Part shown: positions 1 to 10,978 of the stretch, in pieces
Layout: each line of letters begins with the position of its first letter
How positions within the stretch are numbered: the first letter of the stretch is position 1
NCBI GenBank assembly: GCA_963555705.1
Contig: OY743183.1
Location: forward strand, 46,117,466-46,181,465
Reading direction: 5' to 3'
From: Ligustrum vulgare
Lineage: Eukaryota > Streptophyta > Magnoliopsida > Lamiales > Oleaceae
Length of the DNA: 64,000 nt
Notes under the pieces: model-generated
Told to the model about the DNA's origin: nothing
Databases searched by the model: none
What the model saw: only the letters and a program-made list of their open reading frames with translations
Translations under genes and position numbers: made by a program

Positions 1-573
1 ATTTATTTATTTTTTCCCTTTTTGGCGTGGGTTAAAGCTCAATAGACATAGGTTTCTTGAATCTTTTCCTCTCTAATGATGACCTGTGCCTTGTTGGGAT
101 GATTTTGTTTAGTTGGGCATATTTCATGGCTCCACTAACTCAACCATAACACTTATTCTCCATTGCATGCCACATGTTTGTCAAAATGCTTGAATGACCA
201 TGAACTCGCTAATTTCATTCCTTGATAACTTGATGTCCTTTCTGTGGCTATTGTGATCTTATAGAAACCATGATAAGGGTTCATTTGAGGATGAGTATGA
301 TGTATGGGTTTGATGATTAGTAATAATGGTGATTGTCACATGGATTTGACGAACATCGCATGACCCTTGCATTTGAAGTGTGTCATCTAGGAAAACATGA
401 TTAGGATCTGGCTCTTGTGCTTATTTTTATGCGTGCCACTGCTGCCTAATCGGTTGATTGCACATTATGTTACATGTTTTACTTTCTCCCATGCCAAATT
501 TATATGTACAATGTGCTCTTCACGCTGACTTTGAATCTCGACTAATTCACTCGCTCCTTTTACAGGATTTTCT
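1..573 (+). other. Non-coding interior of Gypsy element A
   Basis: No convincing ORF or RNA gene is visible here. From its position it belongs to the region between pol and the extra ORF of element A. It ends just before the ATG at 574. Confidence 0.45.
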
Positions 574-1656
574 ATGGCTCCACCCACCAAGAAAGGGAAG
601 CAAGTAGCGGGTGAATCCTCCTCTTAGCCCCGACAGGAGAAGAGTCAATCTAAGTTGTGCATTAAGGAACGACTCTTCCTCCCAGAGGACTTTCAAGAAT
701 GGCAGAGCGCTGACACAGTCATTGCTCCTCGACAGTTTTGGGCCCGCTTCGTAGAATTCGGCTGGGTAAAATTCGCGAGCGATCTTCCTTTTGGGAATCC
801 CCCGCTAGTATTCAAATTCTACACGCAATTCAACAAAGAAATTGGTGAAGAGGGATCACTTGATTATCACCACACCAGGGTAGCAGGGAAGAGAATTAAG
901 TTCGATAAGGAAGTGGTGGAAAACTATTTGGGGATAAATAGCACTGGAGCCGTCCCTATGACATCCAATTCTGGTGTTTTCTTTCCGGACCAGGAGGTAC
1001 TCCGTTGGTCTTTGAAGCTAGAACTCCATGACTCCCTTAATGTCATTCATCCGCATTACAAGAATCAGGATTTACAGAGGGACGCTTGGTACCTGCATCA
1101 GTGGGGGTTGGGGAGTTTATTTCCATCAACTAGCCTTACTACGGTGTTTATTCGATACCTCTGAGTCTACTATGCCATCACCAGGGGAATCAAATTTGAC
1201 TTGGGACAACACATCTATGACACTATCTCCACCTATGCCAGCTTGATGCCACAGAAGCGGGGCATGCCTTTCCCATGTTTGATTACCGCCTTATGCCGGG
1301 CTCAACGAGTTCTCGTTGCAGTGAGTGACGACACTTTGGGGCATGGGAATCGCCTCACGAAGGCGAGTTTGGAAAATGCTTGCAGGAAGATCGTCGCCAA
1401 GCGGGGTCGCGGGGATGGTGATTCGGGGGAGTCCGATGATGATCAAGGCGCCGAGGAGCACGCTGCCCGGGAAGGGGTACAACAGCCTCCTACTCCTACA
1501 CCTTTTGAGCTGCAGATGCTGGAGATGATGCAAGCCTTCCAAACTTAGCTGAATGCCATCCAAGAGGATCAACAACTTATGCCGGAAGAGCAGAGAGCCC
1601 TTCGGGAGGAGATTCGACAATTGCAGAGACCCCGAGACGATCAACCGCCGCATTAG
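574..1656 (+). pseudogene. Extra (env-position) ORF of Gypsy element, plant transposon protein type
   Basis: A single reading frame runs from ATG 574 to TAG 1654, 360 codons, interrupted by in-frame stops at 625 (TAG), 1162 (TGA) and 1546 (TAG). The frame itself is preserved, with no indel. After a short basic N-terminus the protein resembles the 'putative plant transposon protein' domain often found between pol and the 3' LTR of Gypsy elements: an aromatic FxEFGW-like start, a conserved middle containing YLGI, and a later segment around RGIKFDLGQHIY. The acidic, glutamine-rich tail could be disordered or coiled coil. Function in the element is unknown. Each stop can be explained by one C-to-T change (CAG to TAG, CGA to TGA). 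Family assignment is from memory of motifs. Confidence 0.65.
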
Positions 1657-3554
1657 ACCGAGGGAGTTTCTTTTCTTTTCCCCCTTTTTATTGTTTTGCT
1701 TTTCCATGAGGACATTGTTTTGTCTAAGTGTGGGGGGGGGGGAATTGAATTGATTGTAAACTTCATGTCCTTATTTTCTTTCTGTAATCGAATCGTTAAA
1801 ATTCATTTTGAGTCACCTATCTATGCCACTTAGGTCTTAAACTATACTTTGATAGGAAGCTGCCCCACTTTTGGTTCATTTTTTTTTTTTTTTTTGAAAA
1901 ATCATTGCATAATTGGATATAAATTGAGCACATAGAGATGATCCCGTCCAGAAAAGCGCTGATAGGTTGAAGATGAAAAGTAAAATTTTCAAATGTCTAC
2001 AAACCTAGCCAACCCAAATAGGAATAGACACATTATCCCTTCATATATAACCCTGAGCGTCCCAATTCCAACGGAAATTATTGTTCTTTTGTGAGTAGTC
2101 ATGGTTTGAATACTTTTAACCACTATCCTCGACCAATGGATTTAAATTTGGAATAAAGATCAAGCAATGACCTATAACTCATAATTGGATGGGAGAAACA
2201 GATGAAAACCATAATTTGTGAGCTTTTGAGCCTAAGAGCTGTTTTTAATACTTATGAGCTCGTAATTCTTTGATGTGTGTCCTGCATGGTTGGGTTATGC
2301 TTGGATGTGCTTTCCTGTGCAAACTGTGTAGCTTCTTAACTTAAGTGCAAATTATAGCAAAGGCAATAGGTTAAGCCAAATTTTACTTGCTAAAAGAGCC
2401 TACCTTGCTACATGAACCAATAAAAGCCCATTGAGCTTTAGCCTTTCTTTGAATTTTTGATGCCATAATGCAAGCCACGAATACCTTTTCTTTCGCATTG
2501 TCTTTGTTTTGAACCCATAAGAAGGGATTCGCAAGCTTTTGTTGATTGAGGATTGTGCTATGGTCTAAGTCTAAGAAGTTGAAATGGTTAGCTTGTGTTG
2601 GGCGATGGTTGTGTAATGGACTGAATTCAGGGGATTGTAATTCTATCTTGTGTCAATTGGTGACTGCGTAATGATTTGAATAACAGAGAAAAAGTTGCAG
2701 TCTATATTTGAAAAAAAAAAAAGAGAGAGAGAAAAAGCAATGAAAAGGAAGTTTGATCAAGAAATTTATTAGTTGAGGAGGTCAAACACTCAACTTGTGA
2801 AGAAAAAAGAAAAGAAAAGACGAGATTCAAGTGTGAATAAAGTTGGGTAGTGGGAAACAATAAAGTTCATATTAAGAGTGAAGGAAGCAATTTCATTTTG
2901 AATTGACTTAGCTTGCAAAATTCCTTCTCGACTCAGCTTAAATATGTCCTTTTATCTTACCTGACCTGAAGCCCCGTTACAACCAAATAAAGACCTTTGC
3001 TTTCCACTTGTGTTATTGTTGGCTCCGGTTATGACATTTAGGCAGTTTGTGGTACTGACTTATCCATGCAGTGATCTGAGCGAAAAATTCTAACCCTTAT
3101 ACACTTTGTGCGAAGAGAGAAATATCTTGTGAGGGTGTTAATCCCATTACATTTACTTATGAGTGGTTTGAATTTCTTGGTCTAGGGTTTGTGTTATGAA
3201 TGTGGTTTAGGGATACTGTGTTAACTGAATTCACATCATGAACAACTCGGTTTACGCAACTGATTTTTTTTTTTTCGGAATTGGGCGAAACTATTTTCTT
3301 TGTAGTCACTCATAAATGATTGGGAGGTGAGTGCTCAAGAGAGGTGAAAGGAAATAAGCCATGACGAGCCATGATTGGGATGGGAAATAGAGGGCGTTGC
3401 ATCTCTAGCACACACTAACACAATCCGATCATGCAATGGAACATTTTTGCTAAAGAAAAGTGGGTTGCAACCTCAAGTCTCTAAATTGTAATATGTGGTT
3501 TGAGTCCTATTCTTTTCTCTTGTCTATCATTGTTCGAGGACGAACAAGGGTTCA
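1657..3554 (+). other. AT-rich spacer of Gypsy element A with an internal G-run
   Basis: There is no ORF of note across about 1.9 kb. Soon after the ORF comes the word TCTAAGTG followed by a G-run (1732-1742), which resembles the element's real polypurine tract at 3555-3566. Such long untranslated spacers before the 3' LTR are usual in large plant Gypsy elements. Confidence 0.55.
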
Positions 3555-3568
3555 AGTGTGGGGGGATT
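3555..3568 (+). other. Polypurine tract of Gypsy element A
   Basis: The word AGTGTGGGGGGATTT directly precedes the TGAT start of the LTR. It is the expected primer site for plus-strand DNA synthesis. The preceding GAGGACGAACAAGGGTTC context is common in plant Gypsy elements. Confidence 0.75.
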
Positions 3569-3760
3569 TGATAAGTGCTTCATTAACATTTATTTTATGC
3601 GCTTATAACCTTGGACTAGCAATAATTTGATCCTATCTAAGTATTATTAACGCATTTTGTATTTCATGTTGTATAGGATCATAAATGAAGAGAAAAGAAG
3701 AAAAAAGGACCAAAATGCACTTAAAATTGAAGATTGAGGACCCTAGGTGCAAATTTAATT

Positions 3761-3990
3761 ACGGCCGCAATGCAATGAAGTCATGATCGTAAGAGTGTTC
3801 AACGCATTAAGAAAAAATCAACAGAATGTGAGATACGAACGCAAAGGAAAAGTCACGGCCGTAACCTTCAATGGTGAAAAATCTGCAGAAACACATTTAC
3901 GGCCGTAAATGGAAATGTTACGGCCGTAACTTCAAATTATGAAAAATATGCAAAAACCGTGTTACGGCTGTAAAGGAAAAGTCACGGACG
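3761..3990 (+). repeat. Palindromic ACGGCCGTA repeats in LTR U3
   Basis: Copies or near copies of a TTACGGCCGTAA palindrome occur at about 3761, 3854, 3898, 3918, 3962 and 3983, with decay by single changes. They stop 15 bp before the TATA box. Position and repetition suggest transcription-factor sites of the retrotransposon promoter; this is inference. Confidence 0.75.
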
Positions 3991-4004
3991 CACAAATTTG
4001 AGGC

Positions 4005-4013
4005 TATAAAAAG
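4005..4013 (+). promoter_or_regulatory. TATA box of Gypsy A LTR
   Basis: TATAAAAAG lies 436 bp into the LTR, directly after the palindrome cluster. It is the likely U3/R core promoter. Confidence 0.65.
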
Positions 4014-5039
4014 GGAATTTCATGACAAGTAAAGGTAGAAAAAAATTGTTGAAAGAAGGGCGGCTTGCTTGGAGCTTGGAAGAGAAATTAAACGACTCGA
4101 GAAGGTGAATCAAGAGAAAAAAATTCCTAAATTCTACGGCTTTAAGCGGCTAAGTTCTCCACCTAGTTCAAAGGGGACGTTGTATTTTGATTCCTTTGTT
4201 CATCACTTTTCCAAACTAGTAACGTAGTTCTAAATTCTTTACTTTGATTTGTTGGATTTTTATGCGTTTTTAATTCAATCAAGTCAATTCTTTATTTGAT
4301 TAAGGCCTTATCATTTAACTTGTTGTATTGAGATTTGTTATTTTGAATGATTGGATCCGTAATCGTCTTTTTGTTCAAATCATAGTAGCAAGTGGAAATT
4401 TAATATTTCCATAGAGAATTCCAACTTAGGTTAATTATCACGAGCTTGTGTGATTGATAATCTAATTCACCCTAATTCTTCTCAACCATTATATAGTTGT
4501 TGTCTTAAATCTAAAGAGCTTGTTTTAGGTTATTCAATGGCTAATGTTTGATTAGAGAGCTTATTCTAATTAAATGCACTTAAGGGAGAATAGGAATAGT
4601 TAGAGCTTATTAACTATTTACGGGTGATAAATCAAAGAAGAAATTGAACTCGCGTTACTTGAAAAGTGATAACATTGTGATAGAATACAATTGAACCTGA
4701 GAACTAGGATTTGTCAATAATTGATTTATATTCTATCCAATTTGTTTTTTTATTTTATTTTCAAGTCATTTATAATATTTGAACTTAAACACCCCCCATC
4801 TATTCTGATTGACACAGCACTAAATTAGTTCCCGTTCCTTGTGGGATCGACTCTTACTTCCGCTATTACAATTAAATTTGATGATTTGCAAGTAATATAT
4901 TTAATTAAATTTTGGTGCACAACGACGCGCATCATTGGGCGTCCCGTATAGTACATAAAAATCGAACGCTTGCCTAGAGGGTACGCCCAATAAATCTACT
5001 TTCCGTACGCCTTCTTGATACAACTGCCTTAGCAACACG

Positions 5040-7806
5040 TTGCGCTATACCCCTCTTTTCTTACCTTCCACTTCCAAATCGATTTCTTCTTCAATGTCTC
5101 TCATGCCATCGTCCTCTTCTACCACTTGGGACGTTTGGCCTTCTTCCCATATCAATTCGCAGGCTGTTTCTTCATTTTCTCCACTCTCATCCTCTATATC
5201 CTCTTCATTCCTAAACTCATTGGCCAGTATATAGTTGTTAGCCATGACCGGGGGTAATGTCCCGAATTGAATGGTGGTGGCTCACTCTAGTTCTTCTTCA
5301 TCTCTTTCTTCTTTGCTACGCTCGAACTTCGATTTCCCGGTGGAACTTCTAGACGCTTTCTTCACTGATTCCTTTGTGCTATTTCCTTTGTCACTATCAA
5401 ATTTACCTTGGTCAGCTTCCCGAGTTAGCCTTGGCGCATCTAGAGGCAGCATTCCTTGTCGTCGCCTCATCATTTTACCATAGTTCCTCTGAAAACGCCT
5501 TTGCTGAGTCCTGATCATTTCATTGAAGGCACAACTCGCCCAGCATTGTACTGAAATGAATGCCAGACATTTGATTGGCGTGGCCATGGACTAAATGTTT
5601 TCTTGTGATTTGTTAACCATAACTGCCTTTCTTGAGACGGTGCTCCATGTGTATCTGGGCCTCGTCCTCTATCAGGCTGGTAATTCAACATGACTTTGGG
5701 ATGAGCGTGAAACCCCTGCACTTTGGTTCATTTCACAGACTTACCCACTTCTCCTTTGCACCTATCACATAAGACGCTTCCGTCTCCTTGGTATTCTTTT
5801 CCCTTGAGTCGTTCAAACACTTTGGGACATTGCTGCCCACCTTCCGCTTCATCATCAATTACCAACTTGAACTTTTGCAATTTCTGGGCGAAATCAGTTG
5901 TCATCATGTTCACCCCAAGCGGTTGTGGGAAGGGGTTCTCATCCACCTCCATTTTTTTCTTAGGCTCAAGCGTGATCCTTCCTGACTCGATGGCTTCCTG
6001 TAACATGTATCGAACAATCAAACAATTGTTAGTCGTATGGGACCATGCATTATGCCATTTATAGTATTTTTTACCCTTAGTTTGTTCAGGGTTTGGCAAC
6101 TTATGTTTATCACTCAACTTGATTTGCTTATCCTTATATAACTTGTCAAATATAAGGTCAGCCTTGCTAACGTCGAACGAAAAATATCTTAGCCTTCTTA
6201 ATTTTCTCTTCTACAGGCTCGTTTTTTATTATTGCACCAGATTTTGCAGCCAATGGACAAGCATATGGGTCCCCTTTTACTAGTTCGGCCAAGCATACTT
6301 CGGTCTGATCAACATATCCGTCACCTACCGTGTGCATGCCAAAATTTGGGTCTCTATAAAAAGTCCCTTTACTAGAATTTTTCATTTGCTCTTCTTCTCT
6401 TAATAAACGCTCATATCGTATTACGTTAGCGCTCAACTGAAACAGGTCAGGGAACTCCCTATCCTGGAATTTATTCTTGAGGTCAAAGCTCAAGCAACTC
6501 TGAGCGATTCTAACGAATTCTTTTTCCGGCAGGGGTACAAAGCATTTACTCCTAGCCATTTTAAATCGTTGGAGAAAGCTTTCGGCCCACTCGGTGGGCA
6601 TTTTTCTTAGATTGGCCAAATCGGCTAGAGTGACCTCGGATTCTGTTTTATAGAACTGGGCGTGGAACAGTTGCTCTAATTGTTGCCACGTTTGCACAGA
6701 ATTCGCTGGCAGGTTAATGAACCAAGAGAAGGCCATCCCTGTTAAGGAACTTGGGAAAAGTCTCATCTTATGATAATCGGTCACCTCTCCACACTGCAAT
6801 ATGAATCGCCCTATGTGCTCTTGTGTAGAAACCTACCCCAAACCAGTGAATAGAGAGAATTCTGGTACTTTGTAACCCCTAGGCCACGGGTAAGCTTTAT
6901 CCACCCAATATGGGTAAGGCTTAGTGTAAGTCAGTCTAACATAAGGACGCATCTCCACTACCATTTGATCTCGTACCATCTCAGCGACTTGATCCATTAA
7001 CAAGGCGTTGGGATCATAAGGGAGTCCTATAGGTTGATTTCCTCCCGGTGGTACTTGTGGCCTAACATTTGGCACAGGATTTGGTAAAGGCGTTCTTGCG
7101 CAATTACCATTGGTGAAGTTGCCATTATTCGGCCCAATGTGGTTGTTGTTCCCTCCATCGTTAAGATGTGGAACATTTTGTCCATTGTTTTGGACATTAT
7201 TCCGAATTACTGGGTTACTCCCTAAGTTTGGAACTGGGTCACTCCCCAAGTTTGGGATTGGGTTACCCCCCAAGTTCGAAGTTGGGTTACCCCCCAGGTT
7301 TGGCGCTGGATTTCCCCCCAAGTTTGAAGTTGGGTTACACCCCATGTTTGGCACTGAATTCCCCCCCACGTTTGAAGTGGATGGTCCAAAAGGCCATTCC
7401 GTCCTTGATTTGGACTTGAGGTTGGGGAACTATGCCCTGCAATCGTCCTGGACTGAAAATGATGTCCTATATTTGGAAAGGTTGATTGAACAACTTGACC
7501 CGTCAACTTATTCATATTATCATGCAATATTTTTAGTTGTTTGGCCATATTATCAAATTGTTCTTTCTCTCTTTGAATAAACTTTTCCATAATACGGACA
7601 TATTGTAGATTTACCTGCTCGACCACGTCTTGAGTGAGTTCGCCGAACAACGCGCCCATGGTTCGAGGATTCAAATCCGTCATGGGTTCATAACGACTAT
7701 GACTCTCTCCCTCTGTTCCTGGAGGACTTTGTTCTTCCTCTTATCTTTCAATTATAGATGGGAGATGATGGTTTGTTGCTTCCTTATCGGAATTCTTGTG
7801 AGGCAT
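5040..7806 (-). pseudogene. Gypsy gag and start of pol
   Basis: A candidate start is the ATG at 7806, with an in-frame stop before a second methionine at 7683. The N-terminal part has a helical segment, followed by an asparagine/proline/glycine repeat region (7200-7375) where the frame shifts. Then comes a typical retrotransposon gag: YKVPEFSLFTG, LFPSSLTGMAFSW, and QLEQLFHAQF at about 6870-6650. Downstream, KYYKWHNAWSHTTNNC (about 6070-6020) is the conserved segment that precedes the protease in many plant Gypsy polyproteins. The last part to 5040 is basic and acidic linker with several stops; no protease active site is recognisable. Gag would form the virus-like particle. Confidence 0.75.
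7200..7375 (-). repeat. 24-bp minisatellite inside Gypsy gag
   Basis: About seven imperfect 24-bp units encode an eight-residue repeat of the form NLGGNPxP in one minus frame and QTWGxxQx in another. Because the unit is a multiple of three, both frames stay open. Confidence 0.75.
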
Positions 7807-7844
7807 GATGGTTCACTTCGTATCTTCAAAAACGCACCAAATTT

Positions 7845-7861
7845 CCCCACTGGGCGTGCCA
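7845..7861 (-). other. Primer binding site of Gypsy element B
   Basis: On the minus strand TGGCACGCCCAGTGGGG follows the LTR end after a four-base spacer. This tRNA-complementary word is familiar from plant Tat-type Gypsy elements. Confidence 0.65.
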
Positions 7862-7865
7862 AAAC

Positions 7866-8520
7866 TGTTTCGCGCGGAAACGCTCACCAAAGGGGATTCA
7901 GACGAATGTGTAAGGAACAAACCTCTCGAGACAAAGTCCCAACGATGGGTGCTATATTGATGAAGATCACGGTGAAGACAAAACACCTCCAAGGGGCGCA
8001 AGCACACAAATTACGCTAAGAGTTTGACAATAAAAGTAAAGATAAAGGAAAATTACATATTCTCTTATTGAGATTTGATTGATTGGTCCCTCTAAATGAC
8101 TAAGTTTTTACAATATATACAAATGCACAAACTTCCTTCAACTACTGCCAATATTTGAATCCTTGGTTTTCCGCCTTGTTTTGTAACACTCGCATGGGTT
8201 AACTTGTTTTCTCCACGTTGCATAACTGTTGCCCACGTCCTTGTAACGTCCACTTGCCACGTTGCTTTAAGTAACTCCCACAATTCATCACCTCAACTGA
8301 CGTCTTTGTTAACTGGCCATGTGATCATAAGACAAGTGTCAGAACTTGCTTTCGCTAGCTCAATCGCCCAACGACTTCATCGCTCGCCCTGTCGCCCAAA
8401 TATCCTAGTTGCCGCACAATCGTCCAGTCGTCCAACTTATTGCCTTTAATGAGTCTTCAACGTTGGGCATATTTTGGTTTGGGCCAAGGTGTAGTCCTCT
8501 TGTATTTTTTGGCGTCAACA
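7866..8520 (-). repeat. 5' LTR of Gypsy element B
   Basis: On the minus strand the LTR starts TGTTGACGCC (8520) and ends GCGCGAAACA (7866), 655 bp, with TGTT/AACA termini. It contains four or five GGGCGA-like words (plus strand TCGCCCA) at about 8369-8430. The left boundary is supported by the adjoining primer binding site. The right boundary is inferred from the terminal inverted repeat. Confidence 0.6.
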
Positions 8521-8931
8521 TATATCAATCGGTTAAAAATGCCGCAACACATGTCTTTCATATTTAGGGATATAATCTCAATTATATTTCACTCGTACGT
8601 ATGAACTTCTAGTTCAATACAATATTTATTTCATTAGTACGATTTCTATATATTGCCAATCAGTATACCTATATTACTTTTATTATACCGAAAAATCAGG
8701 TACAATATCCAAGAAAATATTTCATGTTCCAAATCTTTTCGTCAAATCTTCCCTTATATCAAAAGAAGGCAAGGAATGATATCCCAAGAAAATAATTCTT
8801 GTCCCAAACTTTTCAATTTTTATTCCCATTTTTCTTGGTGGAATTCATGTCACACGGAGCCTCCACTCTTTTACGTGTTAAATAAAACATTTAAATAGAT
8901 CGTGTGGGAAGAAGATTAGATCCATAAAAAA
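8521..8931. other. AT-rich intergenic stretch
   Basis: No gene is seen. A phrase near 8711 (CAAGAAAATATTTCATGTTC) returns in altered form near 8785, hinting at a local duplication. Confidence 0.4.
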
Positions 8932-9438
8932 ATGGATGCTATATTATCAAATATTCATAAATATTATTCTAATCTTTCGGTAAATGTTTTGAAAAAGATT
9001 TACCGAGTTCAACTTGAAAGATTAAGGTTACTGATGGATCAAGGTATCCCAGAAGATGTTCGTTGGTTGATCAAAGCAAAAGTTCGATTAGCTAGAAAAT
9101 TACCAGATTCATTTTATAAGTACATGTCTGGCTTAGATAAGAGTAATTTTGCAAAGAAGTAAAGAGCAAAAAGATTAAAAGGTTTCTACAAATGTGCTCG
9201 ATGGACATGTGACACTCATTGTAAATCAATAGGATATTCATCTATAAATCAAGATAATAAAATAGATTTCATTAAGGGTAGACTGAGTAAGGAGTTTTTG
9301 GATGATATCAAATTGACTCTTGAGAAGCACCCTTGTGGGTATGTGCAGCGTGAGCTACTATTTTTATATGTTCAAATCAACGATGATAAAGAACGTTATA
9401 GTATCAAGAATATAATAGCAAAAGATCTTGTTTCCTAG
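8932..9438 (+). pseudogene. Unrecognised ORF of 168 codons with one in-frame stop
   Basis: The frame runs from ATG 8932 to TAG 9436 and is open except for TAA at 9160. On both sides of that stop the composition looks like real protein: a charged helical first half, and a second half with cysteines in the pattern KCARWTCDTHC and many leucines and lysines. Continuation of the same frame for 91 codons after the stop argues for a recently broken gene or an exon series rather than chance. I do not recognise the family. Confidence 0.4.
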
Positions 9439-9793
9439 TCTATTATAAACAATGATGTTTTTGGCTATTCAGCATTGATACAAGGTAAATCAGTATATTG
9501 TGTGTATATATTTGCACACATATTTATAAAATATTTTTATGTTTCCTTTTTTGAGCATTGATAAACTGTAATTGAAAAATCACAGAAAGGTGAGATTCAA
9601 TTATGTAGTATTGATAAGATTTCAGAATAAGATAATCAAAAGTAGTATGATTTAGTCAAAAGTAAATTTTCACTTTTTTAAAAGATGAGCAGTAAACAGT
9701 GAAGTTTTTCGGGTTTAAAAAGCTAATTATTTTCACAGTTTCATGTATCCCAAACATTTTCTCGTAAGTTTTTCCTTCCTTATACTCTCAAAA
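9439..9793. other. AT-rich stretch between two gene relics
   Basis: No coding or structural signal is visible. Confidence 0.35.
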
Positions 9794-10444
9794 ATGGAAG
9801 GACTAAAACTTCGACAGATCAAAACTATCAGTGCATTTTGTGGATAAAAAATAGGGAAATGTTTTGGGTATCTAGAAGTGGCAGTGGATCTAAGAAAGAA
9901 GTCGGGGGAGAACGATATAAGTCTAGTGTATGGAGGAGGTAGCAGTGGATTGATGAGTTGTGTTTCCCAATATGCTCAAACAGAGCGAGTGAAAGTGAAG
10001 CGTTATACCTATTCCTTTGGTAGATATTGCAGGAAAAACACAAGGGCATGAAGTACAAACATTATCTATCAATGAACGCATAACTTGCATGCTATATGCT
10101 CTGATGCCTTCATAGTCCTACCCGGAGGTTTTTGTACTTTAGAAAAAAATCTTTAATATTACCTCATGAGCTCAATTGGATCTCCATCCCAAGCCTATTG
10201 GGCTTTTAAATGTTAATAATTTATTTGATGGTTTGCTAACATTTCTTGATTATGATGTGGAACAGGGATTCATCTCTCCATTTTCTAGGAGGATCCTTAT
10301 TTCTGCTCCTACTATTGAGGAACTGCTGGATAAATTGCATTCATATATTCCAATACAAGATCCAGCAGGAGTTAAGATAGATTGGTCGCAAGGAAGAGGA
10401 ATCAAGCGAAAATGGAATTTGGTTAATGTAAACTTAACCTTGTA
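9794..10444 (+). pseudogene. LOG-like: LOG-like cytokinin riboside phosphoribohydrolase relic, intronless
   Basis: LOG enzymes release active cytokinin from its riboside monophosphate. The relic starts at ATG 9794 and keeps family landmarks in order: an ISAFCG start, LVYGGGSSGLM (about 9920-9952), a degraded PGGFCTLE phosphate-binding motif (about 10117-10142), then KPIGLLNVNNLFDGLLTF and ISAPTIEELLDKL, ending at TAA 10442. An early TAA, one or more frameshifts around 10000-10100, and a tryptophan-to-stop change near 10165 show it is dead. The motifs follow each other without introns, although plant LOG genes are usually multi-exon, so a processed retrocopy is likely. I see no clear poly(A) tail. 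Confidence 0.75.
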
Positions 10445-10633
10445 AACCTCAGAATAAATTAGGGGTGGTTGAGTACGGAGTATTCTTACTCTTGAGACAC
10501 ACCTCCAATTTTGAGGATTTTATAAATGTTTAAACTTAACTTTGTGTACCTCAAAAATATTAGGGGTGGTAGAGTATGAAATATTCTTACTCTTGAAACA
10601 CATCTCTACTTTTGAAGATTTTATAAATGTTTT
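10429..10633 (+). repeat. Two-copy tandem repeat, about 105 bp
   Basis: The segment beginning AACTTAACCTTGTAAACCTC near 10429 is repeated from about 10533, with about ten differences. It overlaps the end of the LOG relic. Confidence 0.75.
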
Positions 10634-10978
10634 CCCCTTTTATGTTTTGCATGTATCTCTTTTCTTGACATGTTTCAGTTTAACATTTTTGTGCTTCTTT
10701 AAGAGCATTAATAATATCCCTTCAGTGCGTTTATATGATGAATTGTACTTCTTCGGGAGTAAATATGTACTTCTTCTAGAGTACATAAGTGCTTGTGCAA
10801 TAACTTTTCTAGATATTTATCAAATATGTTTATTTCAATTATATAATATTCATCTCATAATATTGATAAGATTATTTTCACATTAGCCATATTCGTGCTA
10901 TCACCTGATATTATCTTATCATACATCAAAATTTTCTTGTTGGATAATTCATTTTCATCTGTCTTTTCAATACAGATA
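10634..10978. other. AT-rich stretch
   Basis: Nothing recognisable; the ORF here lacks coding character. Confidence 0.35.

Larger units (their letters stand above)
1..4934 (+). mobile_element. Gypsy LTR retrotransposon A, 3' part
   Basis: This is the 3' end of a large Ty3/Gypsy element that begins left of the window. In order it shows a non-coding stretch (1-573), a decayed extra ORF (574-1656), a long AT-rich spacer with a G-run, a polypurine tract ending in a GTGTGGGGGGA word (3555-3566), and an LTR (3569-4934) starting TGAT and ending ATCA. An ORF of this type placed between pol and the 3' LTR is typical of plant Tat/Athila-type Gypsy elements; the exact lineage is inference. No gag or pol of this element is in the window. 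It directly abuts element B on the opposite strand, which suggests nesting. Confidence 0.8.
3569..4934 (+). repeat. 3' LTR of Gypsy element A
   Basis: The LTR is 1366 bp, begins TGATAAGTGC after the polypurine tract and ends GCGCATCA, giving TGAT/ATCA inverted termini. The U3 part holds repeated CpG-rich palindromes (3761-3990) and a TATA box (4005-4013). Beyond 4934 the sequence changes directly to the interior of element B. The partner 5' LTR lies outside the window, so age cannot be judged. Confidence 0.8.
4935..8520 (-). mobile_element. Gypsy LTR retrotransposon B, 5' part on minus strand
   Basis: Read on the minus strand this has an LTR (8520-7866), a primer binding site (7861-7845), then gag and the start of pol to about 5040, where similarity fades and element A's LTR begins. 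The primer site TGGCACGCCCAGTGGGG and the gag motifs fit plant Tat-type Gypsy elements. Several stops and at least one frameshift make it inactive. The rest of pol and the 3' LTR are not in the window, consistent with element A having inserted into it. Confidence 0.75.

Noticed and set aside
1291..1707. 138-codon minus-strand ORF
   Set aside because: It is the antisense shadow of the Gypsy extra ORF.
1732..1742. G-run considered as a second polypurine tract marking an LTR
   Set aside because: No TG-starting LTR follows, and the true tract with an LTR is at 3555-3568.
10542..10886. 114-codon ORF rich in Phe and Leu
   Set aside because: It starts inside the tandem repeat and has AT-driven composition.
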